The notes beneath the pieces were generated by a model. The model was not told the origin of the DNA, did no database searches, and saw only the letters and a list, made by a program, of their open reading frames with translations. Positions 7,560 through 13,433 of a DNA stretch of 14,332 bases are shown piece after piece. Numbering within the stretch: position 1 is the first letter of the stretch; each line of letters begins with the position of its first letter. The position numbers were made by a program, and so were the translations under genes. Source of the DNA: an uncultured Clostridia bacterium (GTDB lineage Bacteria > Bacillota > Clostridia > Oscillospirales > Oscillospiraceae); NCBI GenBank assembly GCA_945613045.1, contig CALZAG010000025.1, forward strand, positions 1 to 14,332, written 5' to 3'.

Positions 7560-7568
7560 GCGCATTAA

Positions 7569-7787
7569 TTACAGGGACAGAAGGTAAGCCTTGAGCTCAA
7601 TGATGAATTCATCGGGGTCAACGCCATGAGCGGCGCATGCCTGTTCAAGGCTCTCAGCGGTAGCGAGGGCGCAGCCGAGGCAGTGCATACCCAGCTCCTG
7701 AAATTTGGGCATTGCCTCTGGGAAGTTCTCAAGAATTTCAGAGATAATGCTCTCTCTGTCAATGTCCATGATCTTAAGCATTTCCAT
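7569..7787 (-). CDS. DUF1858 domain protein (redox-disulfide domain)
   Basis: This small cytosolic protein of 72 residues consists almost entirely of a DUF1858 domain (also described as the hybrid-cluster-protein-associated redox disulfide domain). The key feature is a CxxC pair, C36-x2-C39 in GMHCLGC, followed by a helix (ATAESLEQACAAHGVD). Such proteins are thought to do thiol/disulfide chemistry in anaerobes; the partner is unknown. I chose the ATG at 7787 because GGAGA lies 7 nt upstream; a TTG six codons earlier (7805) has no site of its own. The gene sits between two terminators and may be transcribed on its own, but I see no clear promoter in the 28 nt between the upstream terminator and its start. 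Confidence 0.88.
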   Translation of the reverse strand: MEMLKIMDIDRESIISEILENFPEAMPKFQELGMHCLGCALATAESLEQACAAHGVDPDEFIIELKAYLLSL

Positions 7788-7814
7788 AATTGTATCTCCA
7801 ATCAAATAGATTTA

Positions 7815-7846
7815 GAAAAAAGAACGGGACGTCAAGAGGACGTCCC
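7815..7846 (-). terminator. Intrinsic terminator after the zinc-ribbon gene
   Basis: On the minus strand GGGACGTC (7846..7839) pairs perfectly with GACGTCCC (7833..7826) around a 5-nt loop, followed by GTTCTTTTTTC. It ends about 28 nt before the DUF1858 start codon. Confidence 0.85.
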
Positions 7847-7871
7847 ACTCTATTCCTGCAGGTTTTGATCC

Positions 7872-8150
7872 TCAGGCTTCTTCCTTCATCTTTGCAAAGC
7901 ACTCGCTGCAGTATACAGGGCGATCGGTCTTGGGCTCAAAGGGAACCTTCGCCTCGCCGCCGCATGCTGCGCAAACTGCGGTGAAGAACTCACGGGGACC
8001 GCGAGCTGCGTTCTTGCGGGCGTCACGGCATGCCTTGCAGCGCTGGGGCTCGTTCTGGAAGCCGCGCTCTGCGTAGAATTCCTGCTCACCGGCGGAGAAC
8101 ACGAACTCCTGACCACACTCTTTGCAAACTAAGGTCTTGTCTTCGTACAT
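7872..8150 (-). CDS. Small double zinc-ribbon protein
   Basis: This 92-residue protein carries four CxxC pairs: C9-x2-C12, C38-x2-C41, C60-x2-C63 and C81-x2-C84. The first two pairs probably form one zinc ribbon (TLVCKECGQEF to RCKACRD) and the last two another (AVCAACGGEA to YCSECF). The N-terminal half resembles the 'probable zinc-ribbon' domain (zf-trcl) seen in many clostridial small proteins, often paired with a CxxC C-terminal ribbon as here. Its function is not known; nucleic-acid or protein binding is possible. The ATG has GAGAGGA about 7 nt upstream. It follows the sigH-like gene by 46 nt with no terminator between, so the two may be co-transcribed. A clear terminator follows. Confidence 0.87.
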   Translation of the reverse strand: MYEDKTLVCKECGQEFVFSAGEQEFYAERGFQNEPQRCKACRDARKNAARGPREFFTAVCAACGGEAKVPFEPKTDRPVYCSECFAKMKEEA

Positions 8151-8196
8151 TTTGAATCCTCTCTTTGAAAATCTCGCCTGTCGGCTTTTATATGCG

Positions 8197-8826
8197 TCAG
8201 CTATCGCTGATATCGCCTGATTTAAGCAGTCGCGCAGTTTTGCGCCTTATCCTTTGAATAGCATTATCAACAGCCTTTACGCTTTTTGAAGTTACTCTTG
8301 CTATTTCCTTATAGCTTAGGCCACTCAGATAATGAATCAAAACTTCTCTTTCAAATTTTGAAAGTACTTTCAGTAAGGATAAGTATAGTTCTTCAGTGTA
8401 TTTTCTGTTCTCTCTTGCCAGGACCTGCTCTTCAGGGGACTTCTGAAAAAATTCAGCGTATGCCGACATGGGGGTCTGGGATTCATCTGAGAGTATAGAG
8501 TCTAAGGGGACGCCGTCGTTAAGCGGAATATGCTTTAGACTTGAGGCTGATTTTACAGCGGATTTCAACCGATTGCAGATGCAGCATTCAGCAAATGTTT
8601 TAAATGAGGTATTGTGCTCGGGGTCAAACTGTCTGACTGCAGAGAGCAGTCCGAACATTCCCTCCTGAATAAGGTCTTCACTGTCTCCGCCGGCAAGGAA
8701 CAAGGGTCTCGCGCAAATTCGCACCAAACGCATATATTTTGATACGAGCTGCTCCTCCGCCAAACGGTCGCCTTGAGCCGAAAGCTTCTGTAGTTCAGTA
8801 TCCTCTAATTCAGCGTAATTAAACAT
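8197..8826 (-). CDS. sigH: Sigma-70 family sigma factor, SigH (Spo0H)-like
   Basis: RNA polymerase sigma factor of 209 residues, similar throughout to SigH of B. subtilis, which switches on early sporulation and stationary-phase genes. Region 2 runs from about residue 26 to 93. It includes the core-binding and -10 recognition stretch (GGDSEDLIQEGMFGLLSAVRQFD, with SFKTFAECCICNRLKSA following). KHIPLN at 99-104 also matches SigH. Region 4 occupies about 145-200, with a helix-turn-helix in LSYKEIARVTSKSVKAVDNAI. The frame continues 21 codons upstream to a TTG at 8889, but that stretch contains a promoter, so I start at the ATG 8826. The ribosome binding site is weak (AGTGAT). Some clostridia carry several SigH-like factors, so orthology is likely but not proved. 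It lies downstream of ruvB. Confidence 0.85.
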   Translation of the reverse strand: MFNYAELEDTELQKLSAQGDRLAEEQLVSKYMRLVRICARPLFLAGGDSEDLIQEGMFGLLSAVRQFDPEHNTSFKTFAECCICNRLKSAVKSASSLKHIPLNDGVPLDSILSDESQTPMSAYAEFFQKSPEEQVLARENRKYTEELYLSLLKVLSKFEREVLIHYLSGLSYKEIARVTSKSVKAVDNAIQRIRRKTARLLKSGDISDS

Positions 8827-8851
8827 AGAATAATCACTATAACTTCCAATA

Positions 8852-8889
8852 ATACTATTATAGTATATATCAAATTTGGTGAAAGTCAA
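8852..8889 (-). promoter_or_regulatory. Promoter of the sigH-like gene with an overlapping dyad
   Basis: On the minus strand TTGACT (8889..8884), a 16-nt spacer and TATACT (8867..8862) form a sigma-A type promoter; a second candidate -10, TATAAT, lies at 8862..8857. A dyad ATACTA-TTA-TAGTAT (8852..8866) covers the -10 and the expected start of transcription, so it could be an operator. The leader would be about 29 nt. Confidence 0.65.
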
Positions 8890-8895
8890 TAGATT

Positions 8896-8937
8896 AAAAC
8901 CTAAAAATATACAGTTTATTCAGAAAATTGAGGTTTT
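8896..8937 (-). terminator. Weak possible terminator after ruvB
   Basis: On the minus strand AAAACCT (8937..8931), just after the ruvB stop codon, can pair with AGGTTTT (8902..8896), but the loop is 28 nt long and the stem is AT-rich. It lies between ruvB and the sigH promoter, which is where a terminator would be expected. Confidence 0.3.
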
Positions 8938-8938
8938 T

Positions 8939-9982
8939 TTACAAGCCGAGCTCCTGCTGACCGAGATATTCTATCCCCAAATGGTTATATGTCTTTCTGG
9001 TTACGCAGCGGCCGCGAGGAGTTCTTGTCAAAAATCCCTGTTGGAGTAGGTACGGCTCGTACACATCTTCAAGAGTTACGGCATCCTCATTGATAGTCGC
9101 GGCAAGCGTCTCAAGGCCTACGGGGCCTCCGCCGTAGAACTCGATAATGCTCCTTAACATTCTCCGGTCGAGCGCGTCCAGGCCGAGCTTATCGACTTCC
9201 AGTCTGGAAAGCGCCATATCGGCGACGTCCTTGGTGATGACGCCGTCCGCTCTGACTTGGGCAAAGTCCCTTACTCTGCGCAGCATACGGTTTGCGATTC
9301 TGGGAGTTCCCCGCGATCTTGACGCGATCTCCTCAGCCCCTTCCCTGTCGATCTCAATTCCGAGTATATCGGCAGAGCGCTCAACGATCCGCCGCAGCTC
9401 ATCGACCGTATACAGTTCAAGGCGCAGCGTTACGCCAAATCTGTCCCGAAGCGGCGCGGTAAGCTGGCCGGATCGGGTCGTGGCTCCGATAAGTGTGAAC
9501 TTAGGCAGCTCAAGATGAAGAGAATTCGCCGAAGGGCCTTTGCCGAGAATGATATCTATCGCATAGTCTTCCATCGCAGGATATAGGATTTCCTCATACG
9601 CGCGGTTGAGCCTGTGTATCTCATCCACGAACAGGATGTCGCCCTCATTCAGATTTGTGAGCATGGCGACAAGGTCGCCCGGCTTCTCTATCGCAGGACC
9701 CGATGTTATTCTCATATTCACGCCCATCTCGTTGGCGATGACAGCGGCGAGCGTCGTTTTGCCCAGGCCCGGAGGACCGTGCAGCAGCACATGGTCAAGC
9801 GGCTCGTTGCGCAGCCTTGCCGCGTCTATAAAAACGCTGAGATTGTCCTTTGCCTTTTCCTGACCTATATACTCGGTGATGGTCCTCGGCCGCAGACTTC
9901 CCTCTCCTGAATCTTCCGGGAGTACAGACGAGCTCGTTACTATTTGCTGATCTTCAAGTCCGTCCGAAAAATTAATGCTCAT
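8939..9982 (-). CDS. ruvB: Holliday junction branch migration ATPase RuvB
   Basis: RuvB is the AAA+ motor that, loaded by RuvA as hexameric rings, drives branch migration of Holliday junctions. The 347-residue protein has Walker A GPPGLGKTT at 69-77, Walker B ILFVDEIH with D120-E121, sensor 1 GATTRSG at about 167-173, and the arginine-finger region TAPLRDRFG. The C-terminal winged-helix domain ends in GRCVTRKTYNHLG. The first roughly 25 residues before SLRPRTITEYIGQ are family-variable. The ATG has GGAGG 7 nt upstream; the preceding ruvA stop (9996..9994) overlaps this signal, so translation is likely coupled. It is the last gene of ruvC-ruvA-ruvB. Confidence 0.98.
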   Translation of the reverse strand: MSINFSDGLEDQQIVTSSSVLPEDSGEGSLRPRTITEYIGQEKAKDNLSVFIDAARLRNEPLDHVLLHGPPGLGKTTLAAVIANEMGVNMRITSGPAIEKPGDLVAMLTNLNEGDILFVDEIHRLNRAYEEILYPAMEDYAIDIILGKGPSANSLHLELPKFTLIGATTRSGQLTAPLRDRFGVTLRLELYTVDELRRIVERSADILGIEIDREGAEEIASRSRGTPRIANRMLRRVRDFAQVRADGVITKDVADMALSRLEVDKLGLDALDRRMLRSIIEFYGGGPVGLETLAATINEDAVTLEDVYEPYLLQQGFLTRTPRGRCVTRKTYNHLGIEYLGQQELGL

Positions 9983-9993
9983 GTTTTGCCTCC

Positions 9994-10587
9994 CTACATA
10001 AGATTCTTAAGAGCGATCTTAACTATCTGCTCCGTGCTCATTCCGCTAATATCCATTCCCTTGAGGGCGGAATTTATCTCTGGTGTAGAATATCCCAGCA
10101 CCATGAGCGCGGCAACAGCCTCATTTCTTGAGTCTCCGTCCGCCGGCGAGTGTATTACCGGGAGTTCAACAGATGAGCTGCCCATTTCCTTGGAAACCTT
10201 GTCCTTTAGTTCAAGGATCACACGCTGTGCGATCTTCTTTCCGACTCCCTGAGCAACAGTTATGGCCTTCTCATCGCCGTTCATGATTGCTATGGCAAGT
10301 CCTTCCGGAGTTGCCGCGGACAAAATGGCCTGAGCAGCCTTGGGACCGATGCCCGAGACCGTCAGCAGCATATCAAAGCAGCGTTTTTCGCTGAGCGTTG
10401 CGAAACCATAGAGCTCGAAGCTGTCTTCCTTGATATATTCTGAAATATAAAGCTTGGCTTTTTCATTAAGCTTTATTTTTGAAAGAGTGTTAACTGTGGT
10501 GTTTACGGCGTATCCGACGCCGCCGCAGTCAACGACCGCAAGATTTATATCTATATCGGATACTGTTCCGGCTAAATGGTAGAACAT
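9994..10587 (-). CDS. ruvA: Holliday junction DNA-binding protein RuvA
   Basis: RuvA forms a tetramer that holds the four-way junction open and recruits RuvB. The 197-residue protein has an N-terminal OB-fold (MFYHLAGTV to about 62), two helix-hairpin-helix motifs for DNA binding (VSGIGPKAAQAIL at 77-89 and VAQGVGKKIAQRVILELK at 111-128), and a C-terminal three-helix domain (about 148-197) that contacts RuvB. Its start overlaps the last 16 bp of ruvC; AAGGAG lies 10 nt upstream of the ATG inside ruvC. The order ruvC-ruvA-ruvB is common in bacteria. Confidence 0.97.
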   Translation of the reverse strand: MFYHLAGTVSDIDINLAVVDCGGVGYAVNTTVNTLSKIKLNEKAKLYISEYIKEDSFELYGFATLSEKRCFDMLLTVSGIGPKAAQAILSAATPEGLAIAIMNGDEKAITVAQGVGKKIAQRVILELKDKVSKEMGSSSVELPVIHSPADGDSRNEAVAALMVLGYSTPEINSALKGMDISGMSTEQIVKIALKNLM

Positions 10588-11093
10588 ACTTCGTTATCTC
10601 CTTTTTGGCTGAGAAGTGATGTTGAGCTCCTCGCGTGACAGATCGCAAGAGCCACCGCATCCGCCGCGTCATCGGGCTTCGGCGCCGCCGGAAGGCTGAG
10701 TATCCGGCGAACCATATCGATCACCTGATTTTTCTCAGCTCGACCGTATCCTACAACAGCCTGCTTAACCTGAAGCGGTGTGTACTCAAAAACTCCGACT
10801 CCGGCCCGGTATGCAGCAAGCAGTATAACGCCCCTTGCATGGGCCACCGCTATGCCTGTAGTGACATTAGTATTGAAGAAAAGCTCTTCTATCGACATTA
10901 CGTCAGGAGAAAATGTGCTAATAAGCTCATTCATGTCGCAGAAAATTCTGTCGAGCCTGCTTGACAGAGACGTATGCGCACAAGTGCTTATAACGCCGCA
11001 GGTAACGAGCTTCAATTTATTCTTATCTGAGTCAACTATGCTGAATCCAACCGTCGCAAGGCCGGGGTCGATGCCTAAGATACGCAAAATCAT
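10572..11093 (-). CDS. ruvC: Holliday junction endonuclease RuvC
   Basis: RuvC is the dimeric RNase H-like nuclease that cuts Holliday junctions symmetrically. The catalytic acidic residues are all visible: the first aspartate in ILGIDPG, the glutamate pair in SIEELFF, and the aspartates of PDDAADAVALAICH near the C terminus. Length is about 173 residues, as usual. The start is unclear. The candidates are GTG at 11096 (1 nt from AGGA, too close), ATG at 11093 (4 nt after AGGA), and TTG at 11087, which has ideal spacing and yields the canonical MRILGIDPG. I give the ATG, but the TTG is equally likely. The gene has its own promoter with a very short leader. Its 3' end overlaps ruvA. Confidence 0.96.
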   Translation of the reverse strand: MILRILGIDPGLATVGFSIVDSDKNKLKLVTCGVISTCAHTSLSSRLDRIFCDMNELISTFSPDVMSIEELFFNTNVTTGIAVAHARGVILLAAYRAGVGVFEYTPLQVKQAVVGYGRAEKNQVIDMVRRILSLPAAPKPDDAADAVALAICHARSSTSLLSQKGDNEVCSTI

Positions 11094-11109
11094 CACATCC
11101 TGATTCTAA

Positions 11110-11138
11110 ATTTTATCACAACAGTATTCTAATCGCAA
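11110..11138 (-). promoter_or_regulatory. Promoter of the ruvCAB operon
   Basis: On the minus strand TTGCGA (11138..11133), a 17-nt spacer and TAAAAT (11115..11110) preceded by TGA, an extended -10. It begins just after the xerD terminator. Predicted transcription start near 11103 leaves only about 10-16 nt before the ruvC start codon, with the AGGA site at the very 5' end. No LexA-type box is visible here. Confidence 0.65.
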
Positions 11139-11142
11139 TAAC

Positions 11143-11175
11143 AAAAACGCCGCATCATCAGCAGATGCGGCGTTT
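11143..11175 (-). terminator. Intrinsic terminator after xerD
   Basis: On the minus strand AAACGCCGCATC (11175..11164) pairs perfectly over 12 bp with GATGCGGCGTTT (11156..11145) across a 7-nt loop, and the T-run continues with TTG. It starts 18 nt after the xerD stop codon. Confidence 0.9.
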
Positions 11176-11193
11176 GACACCTTTAATATGTAC

Positions 11194-12084
11194 TTATGCT
11201 CTGGGGTGAGCCTTATTATAGACATCCTTGAGCTGTTTTTTCACGAGCTGCGAATAAATCTGAGTAGAGGATATGTCAGCATGGCCGAGCATTTCCTGGA
11301 TCGAGTGCAGATCCGCGCCGTTTTCAAGCAGATGAGCCGCAAAAGAGTGGCGCAGCGTATGCGGTGTTATCGTTTTTTCAATATGCGCCTTCTGCTGGTA
11401 TGATTTTATGATCTTCCAAAAGCCCTGACGCGACATTCTTTCTCCGCTCACATTTACAAACAAAGCTTTCTCAGTGGGCAGGGCTATCATTTGCGGACGT
11501 ATAAACTCGATATACTCAGACAGTGCTTTGACGGCGGCCGGATAGAGTGGAATATAGCGCTCCTTATCCTTACTGACGCATCTAATGACTCCTGCGGAAA
11601 TATTGACATCATTTATATCAAGGGCTATCAGCTCACTGACTCGTATTCCCGTCGCATACAGCAGCTCCAGCATGGCTCTGTCCCTGTAGCCCTTCGCATC
11701 GGTGCAGGAGGGCTGTTCAAGCAAAAGCTCGACCTCTTTACTTGTAAGTATCTGCGGAAGCTTCTGCGCCGCTTTATCCGGGACAAGCTTTCCGGTGGGA
11801 TTATCCTTAATATATCCTTCGTTGAGCAGGACGCTGTACAGACACTTGATGGATGCAATCGCCCTTGAAACTGTGGCAATGGACTTGCCGTTCCCCTTAA
11901 GCCAACCTATGTACTCTGACAGCACATCCTCGGTAGCGGTATCAACAGTCTCACTTGTGTGGGTATCCAAATAGTCGCACAGCTGGCGCACATCGCGCAG
12001 ATATGAACTAAGGGTGTTTTGTGAACACTTCTTAACATCAACAAGATACTTTTCGAAAAAATCGAGACATTCTGATCCAAGCAT
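11194..12084 (-). CDS. xerD: Site-specific tyrosine recombinase XerD
   Basis: XerD acts with XerC at the chromosomal dif site to resolve chromosome dimers. The 296-residue protein has the N-terminal SAM-like core-binding domain (about 5-90) and the catalytic domain with all active residues: R148 (ATGIRVSEL), K172, H242 and R245 (PHTLRHSFA), H268 (LGHAD) and the nucleophile Y277 (TQIYSQL). The positions agree closely with E. coli XerD. The beta-hairpin around K172 reads SKDKER where most relatives have GKGxKER, one residue shorter; this seems minor. A GGGGG stretch 8-10 nt upstream of the ATG serves as the ribosome binding site. In B. subtilis spoIIM is found a few genes upstream of xerD, which fits the membrane protein here. 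Confidence 0.93.
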   Translation of the reverse strand: MLGSECLDFFEKYLVDVKKCSQNTLSSYLRDVRQLCDYLDTHTSETVDTATEDVLSEYIGWLKGNGKSIATVSRAIASIKCLYSVLLNEGYIKDNPTGKLVPDKAAQKLPQILTSKEVELLLEQPSCTDAKGYRDRAMLELLYATGIRVSELIALDINDVNISAGVIRCVSKDKERYIPLYPAAVKALSEYIEFIRPQMIALPTEKALFVNVSGERMSRQGFWKIIKSYQQKAHIEKTITPHTLRHSFAAHLLENGADLHSIQEMLGHADISSTQIYSQLVKKQLKDVYNKAHPRA

Positions 12085-12124
12085 TCAATAACCCCCTTTC
12101 TGAAAATTCATATAGTTATGCCGG

Positions 12125-12658
12125 TCATGTAAGTACAAAATAACCGGAAACAAGCAGCAGCATCACCATAAGGACGAATATAACCTGATATCTGACAAGC
12201 TCCGATTTGAGCTTTCTGTTGGAGCTGATGCAGCTTTGAATGCTTTTGGAGAGCTTCATGGCATAAGACGACACAAAAAGCACGGAGAAAATAAAAGCAA
12301 ATACTAAAAGATAAAAAAACAGGAAATCAGGAAAAGAATGAGACTTCCCGTTATAAATATAAGAGACTGCTTCAACGGCAAAGCCGCCTGCAATGCAAAA
12401 GCACGGCAATGTGATCACAGCAACGGCTGACATTACACCGAAATATATAGCTCCAAGAAGAACCATACACACAAGCATTGGGAGCAAAGAAGGCTCAATT
12501 CCAATCGAATCTCCAAGCGACGTAATGTACCCCACCGCCGTATCCCTTATAACAGTAAACCATACGGCTCCCAGCAAGAGCGCAAGGCAGGCCGGCAGAA
12601 AGCAAGGGCTGAATTCGGCAGACAGTCTTAGTTTTTTGCGTATAAATAAATTCTCCAT
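12125..12658 (-). CDS. Five-helix membrane protein, possible divergent SpoIIM
   Basis: An integral membrane protein of 177 residues. Hydrophobic segments lie at about 18-37, 57-74, 76-97, 110-133 and 157-176, with a basic N terminus (RKKLRL) and a basic stretch at 134-156 before the last helix. SpoIIM, a part of the engulfment machinery in sporulation, has the same size class, five helices and a similar position upstream of xerD in Firmicutes. However, I do not see the conserved central motif of that family clearly, so this is an inference from topology and context. I start at the ATG 12658 because GGAGAG lies 5 nt upstream; an ATG eight codons earlier (12682) has no such site and overlaps a TATAAT sequence. 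It precedes xerD by 40 nt and is probably co-transcribed. Confidence 0.72.
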   Translation of the reverse strand: MENLFIRKKLRLSAEFSPCFLPACLALLLGAVWFTVIRDTAVGYITSLGDSIGIEPSLLPMLVCMVLLGAIYFGVMSAVAVITLPCFCIAGGFAVEAVSYIYNGKSHSFPDFLFFYLLVFAFIFSVLFVSSYAMKLSKSIQSCISSNRKLKSELVRYQVIFVLMVMLLLVSGYFVLT

Positions 12659-12701
12659 CAGTTCTCTCCATACAAAACTCATTATAGAGAATAACTTATG
12701 G

Positions 12702-12937
12702 ATTTACATAATTTCTGTTTATTCACAATATAATACAATTTTTAAATGTAATCAAGGCTTTTTAAAGAAAATGATGATTTTTGTTAATTATGTCGATATA
12801 TTATGTAAACTTTATTATGTAAACCAAAGTACTATTCTCAGTTTCAGCGTTGATTACGGCTTGTAAAAGCGCAATATTTGGATATGTATTTTCGCATAAT
12901 GCACTATATATAGGTTATCAATTAATGTTATGTAAAC
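12702..12937 (-). repeat. Repeated 10-mer GTTTACATAA (three copies, one inverted near-copy)
   Basis: On the minus strand GTTTACATAA occurs at 12937..12928, 12824..12815 and 12810..12801; the last two start 14 bp apart. An inverted near-copy (ATTTACATAA on the plus strand) lies at 12702..12711, downstream of the candidate -10 box. The pattern resembles a set of binding sites for a regulator, but the base composition of the region makes chance matches more likely than usual. Confidence 0.5.
12727..12755 (-). promoter_or_regulatory. Candidate promoter for the SpoIIM-like/xerD unit
   Basis: On the minus strand TTGATT (12755..12750), a 17-nt spacer and TATATT (12732..12727). A leader of about 60 nt would follow. 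A second TATAAT at 12686..12681 lacks a good -35. If the gene is a true spoIIM, a sigma-E promoter would be expected instead, and I could not identify one. Confidence 0.45.
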
Positions 12938-12964
12938 TTATCGGTAAGTATACTCACAGTTATC

Positions 12965-13375
12965 TCAGGTTCGCTTTTTGCGGCTTTTGTGAAATTTTTT
13001 GTTACTTTTGCCTAAATTGACTATACTCCCTATCAGTCCCCCGGCTACTGCTGAGGCAAAGATTCTTAATATTTTGAGCCAGCTTATCGCATCGGGATAG
13101 GTAAGAATCGGTATCACTACCAATACGGCCGCAAATATTATTCCTGTTATAAGTCCTCTTAGAAGCTTGTTTGTGCTCCCCATGGCTGAAATGGCGCTCC
13201 CAATAGCAGCGCAAAGCAGAACGATTATACTCAGCACAATGTCAGCATTGTCTGCGGTACACTTCCCTCTTTCAATTAGCAGAGCATACGCCACGCATAG
13301 CAGCGCCGACACAGCCAATGCTGAAATTGTGCCTTTTATAATTTGTCCTTTTTCTTTGCTCTTGCTTCCTGACAT
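12965..13375 (-). CDS. TIGR04086 (DUF3792) family membrane protein
   Basis: A 136-residue membrane protein with four predicted helices at about 14-34, 43-65, 73-93 and 100-120, a basic N terminus (SKSKEKG) and a very basic C-terminal tail (KSNKKFHKSRKKRT). Size, topology and position next to yajC match the TIGR04086 family, which in clostridia commonly lies beside yajC, often with the SCIFF peptide genes scfA and scfB; neither follows here. Function is unknown. The ATG lies directly after five T that end a long hairpin, and the only ribosome binding site candidate (GGGGGGA) lies in that hairpin's 3' arm. No later start fits because the first helix begins at residue 14. Confidence 0.85.
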   Translation of the reverse strand: MSGSKSKEKGQIIKGTISALAVSALLCVAYALLIERGKCTADNADIVLSIIVLLCAAIGSAISAMGSTNKLLRGLITGIIFAAVLVVIPILTYPDAISWLKILRIFASAVAGGLIGSIVNLGKSNKKFHKSRKKRT

Positions 13376-13429
13376 AAAAATCCCCCCGACTAATGATGTT
13401 TGTACATCATATTAGCCGGGGGGATTTTT
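13376..13429 (-). terminator. Long hairpin between yajC and the TIGR04086 gene, containing the latter's ribosome binding site
   Basis: On the minus strand AAAAATCCCCCCG (13429..13417) pairs perfectly over 13 bp with CGGGGGGATTTTT (13388..13376). An inner arm (CTAAT..GATG with CATC..ATTAG, small bulge) extends the stem to about 22 pairs with a 6-nt loop. It begins 4 nt after the yajC stop codon and works as an intrinsic terminator by shape. Its last base is adjacent to the ATG of the next gene, and GGGGGGA within it is the only visible ribosome binding site. Confidence 0.85.
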
Positions 13430-13433
13430 AATT

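Larger units (their letters stand above)
12659..12964. other. AT-rich intergenic region with repeated motif, no gene
   Basis: About 300 bp between the TIGR04086 gene and the SpoIIM-like gene. It is strikingly AT-rich compared with its surroundings. It holds a candidate promoter, three copies of a 10-mer plus an inverted near-copy, and a DnaA-box-like TTATTCACA at 12719..12727 that is probably chance. Short open frames exist but none has a ribosome binding site. I see no clear terminator after the TIGR04086 gene. Confidence 0.6.

Noticed and set aside
7515..7565. A trmK start 17 codons further upstream
   Set aside because: Those codons run through the perfect terminator hairpin at 7528..7559, and the ATG at 7514 has its own GGAG site.
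7851..7871. CCTGCAGG palindrome after the zinc-ribbon gene
   Set aside because: Only 8 bp and self-complementary without a loop; no reason to assign a role.
8827..8889. A longer N terminus for the sigH-like protein
   Set aside because: The stretch holds -35 and -10 boxes and would start at TTG within the -35; SigH homology begins after the ATG at 8826.
11194..12084. xerD as the integrase of a mobile element
   Set aside because: Catalytic spacing matches housekeeping XerD, the neighbours are core genes, and no attachment-site repeats or phage genes are seen.
12719..12727. DnaA-box-like TTATTCACA suggesting an origin
   Set aside because: It is a single imperfect copy with no other boxes nearby and no origin genes such as dnaA or dnaN.
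12748..12857. GTAATCAA (12748..12755) and TTGATTAC (12850..12857) as a long stem
   Set aside because: Only 8 bp with a loop of about 95 nt; likely chance in AT-rich DNA.
12844..12897. A 17-codon ORF on the minus strand in the AT-rich gap
   Set aside because: It has no ribosome binding site, no recognisable product, and a length expected by chance.
12659..12964. Search for the SCIFF peptide gene scfA, often found after the TIGR04086 gene in clostridia
   Set aside because: No short cysteine-rich frame is present on either strand, and scfB does not follow.
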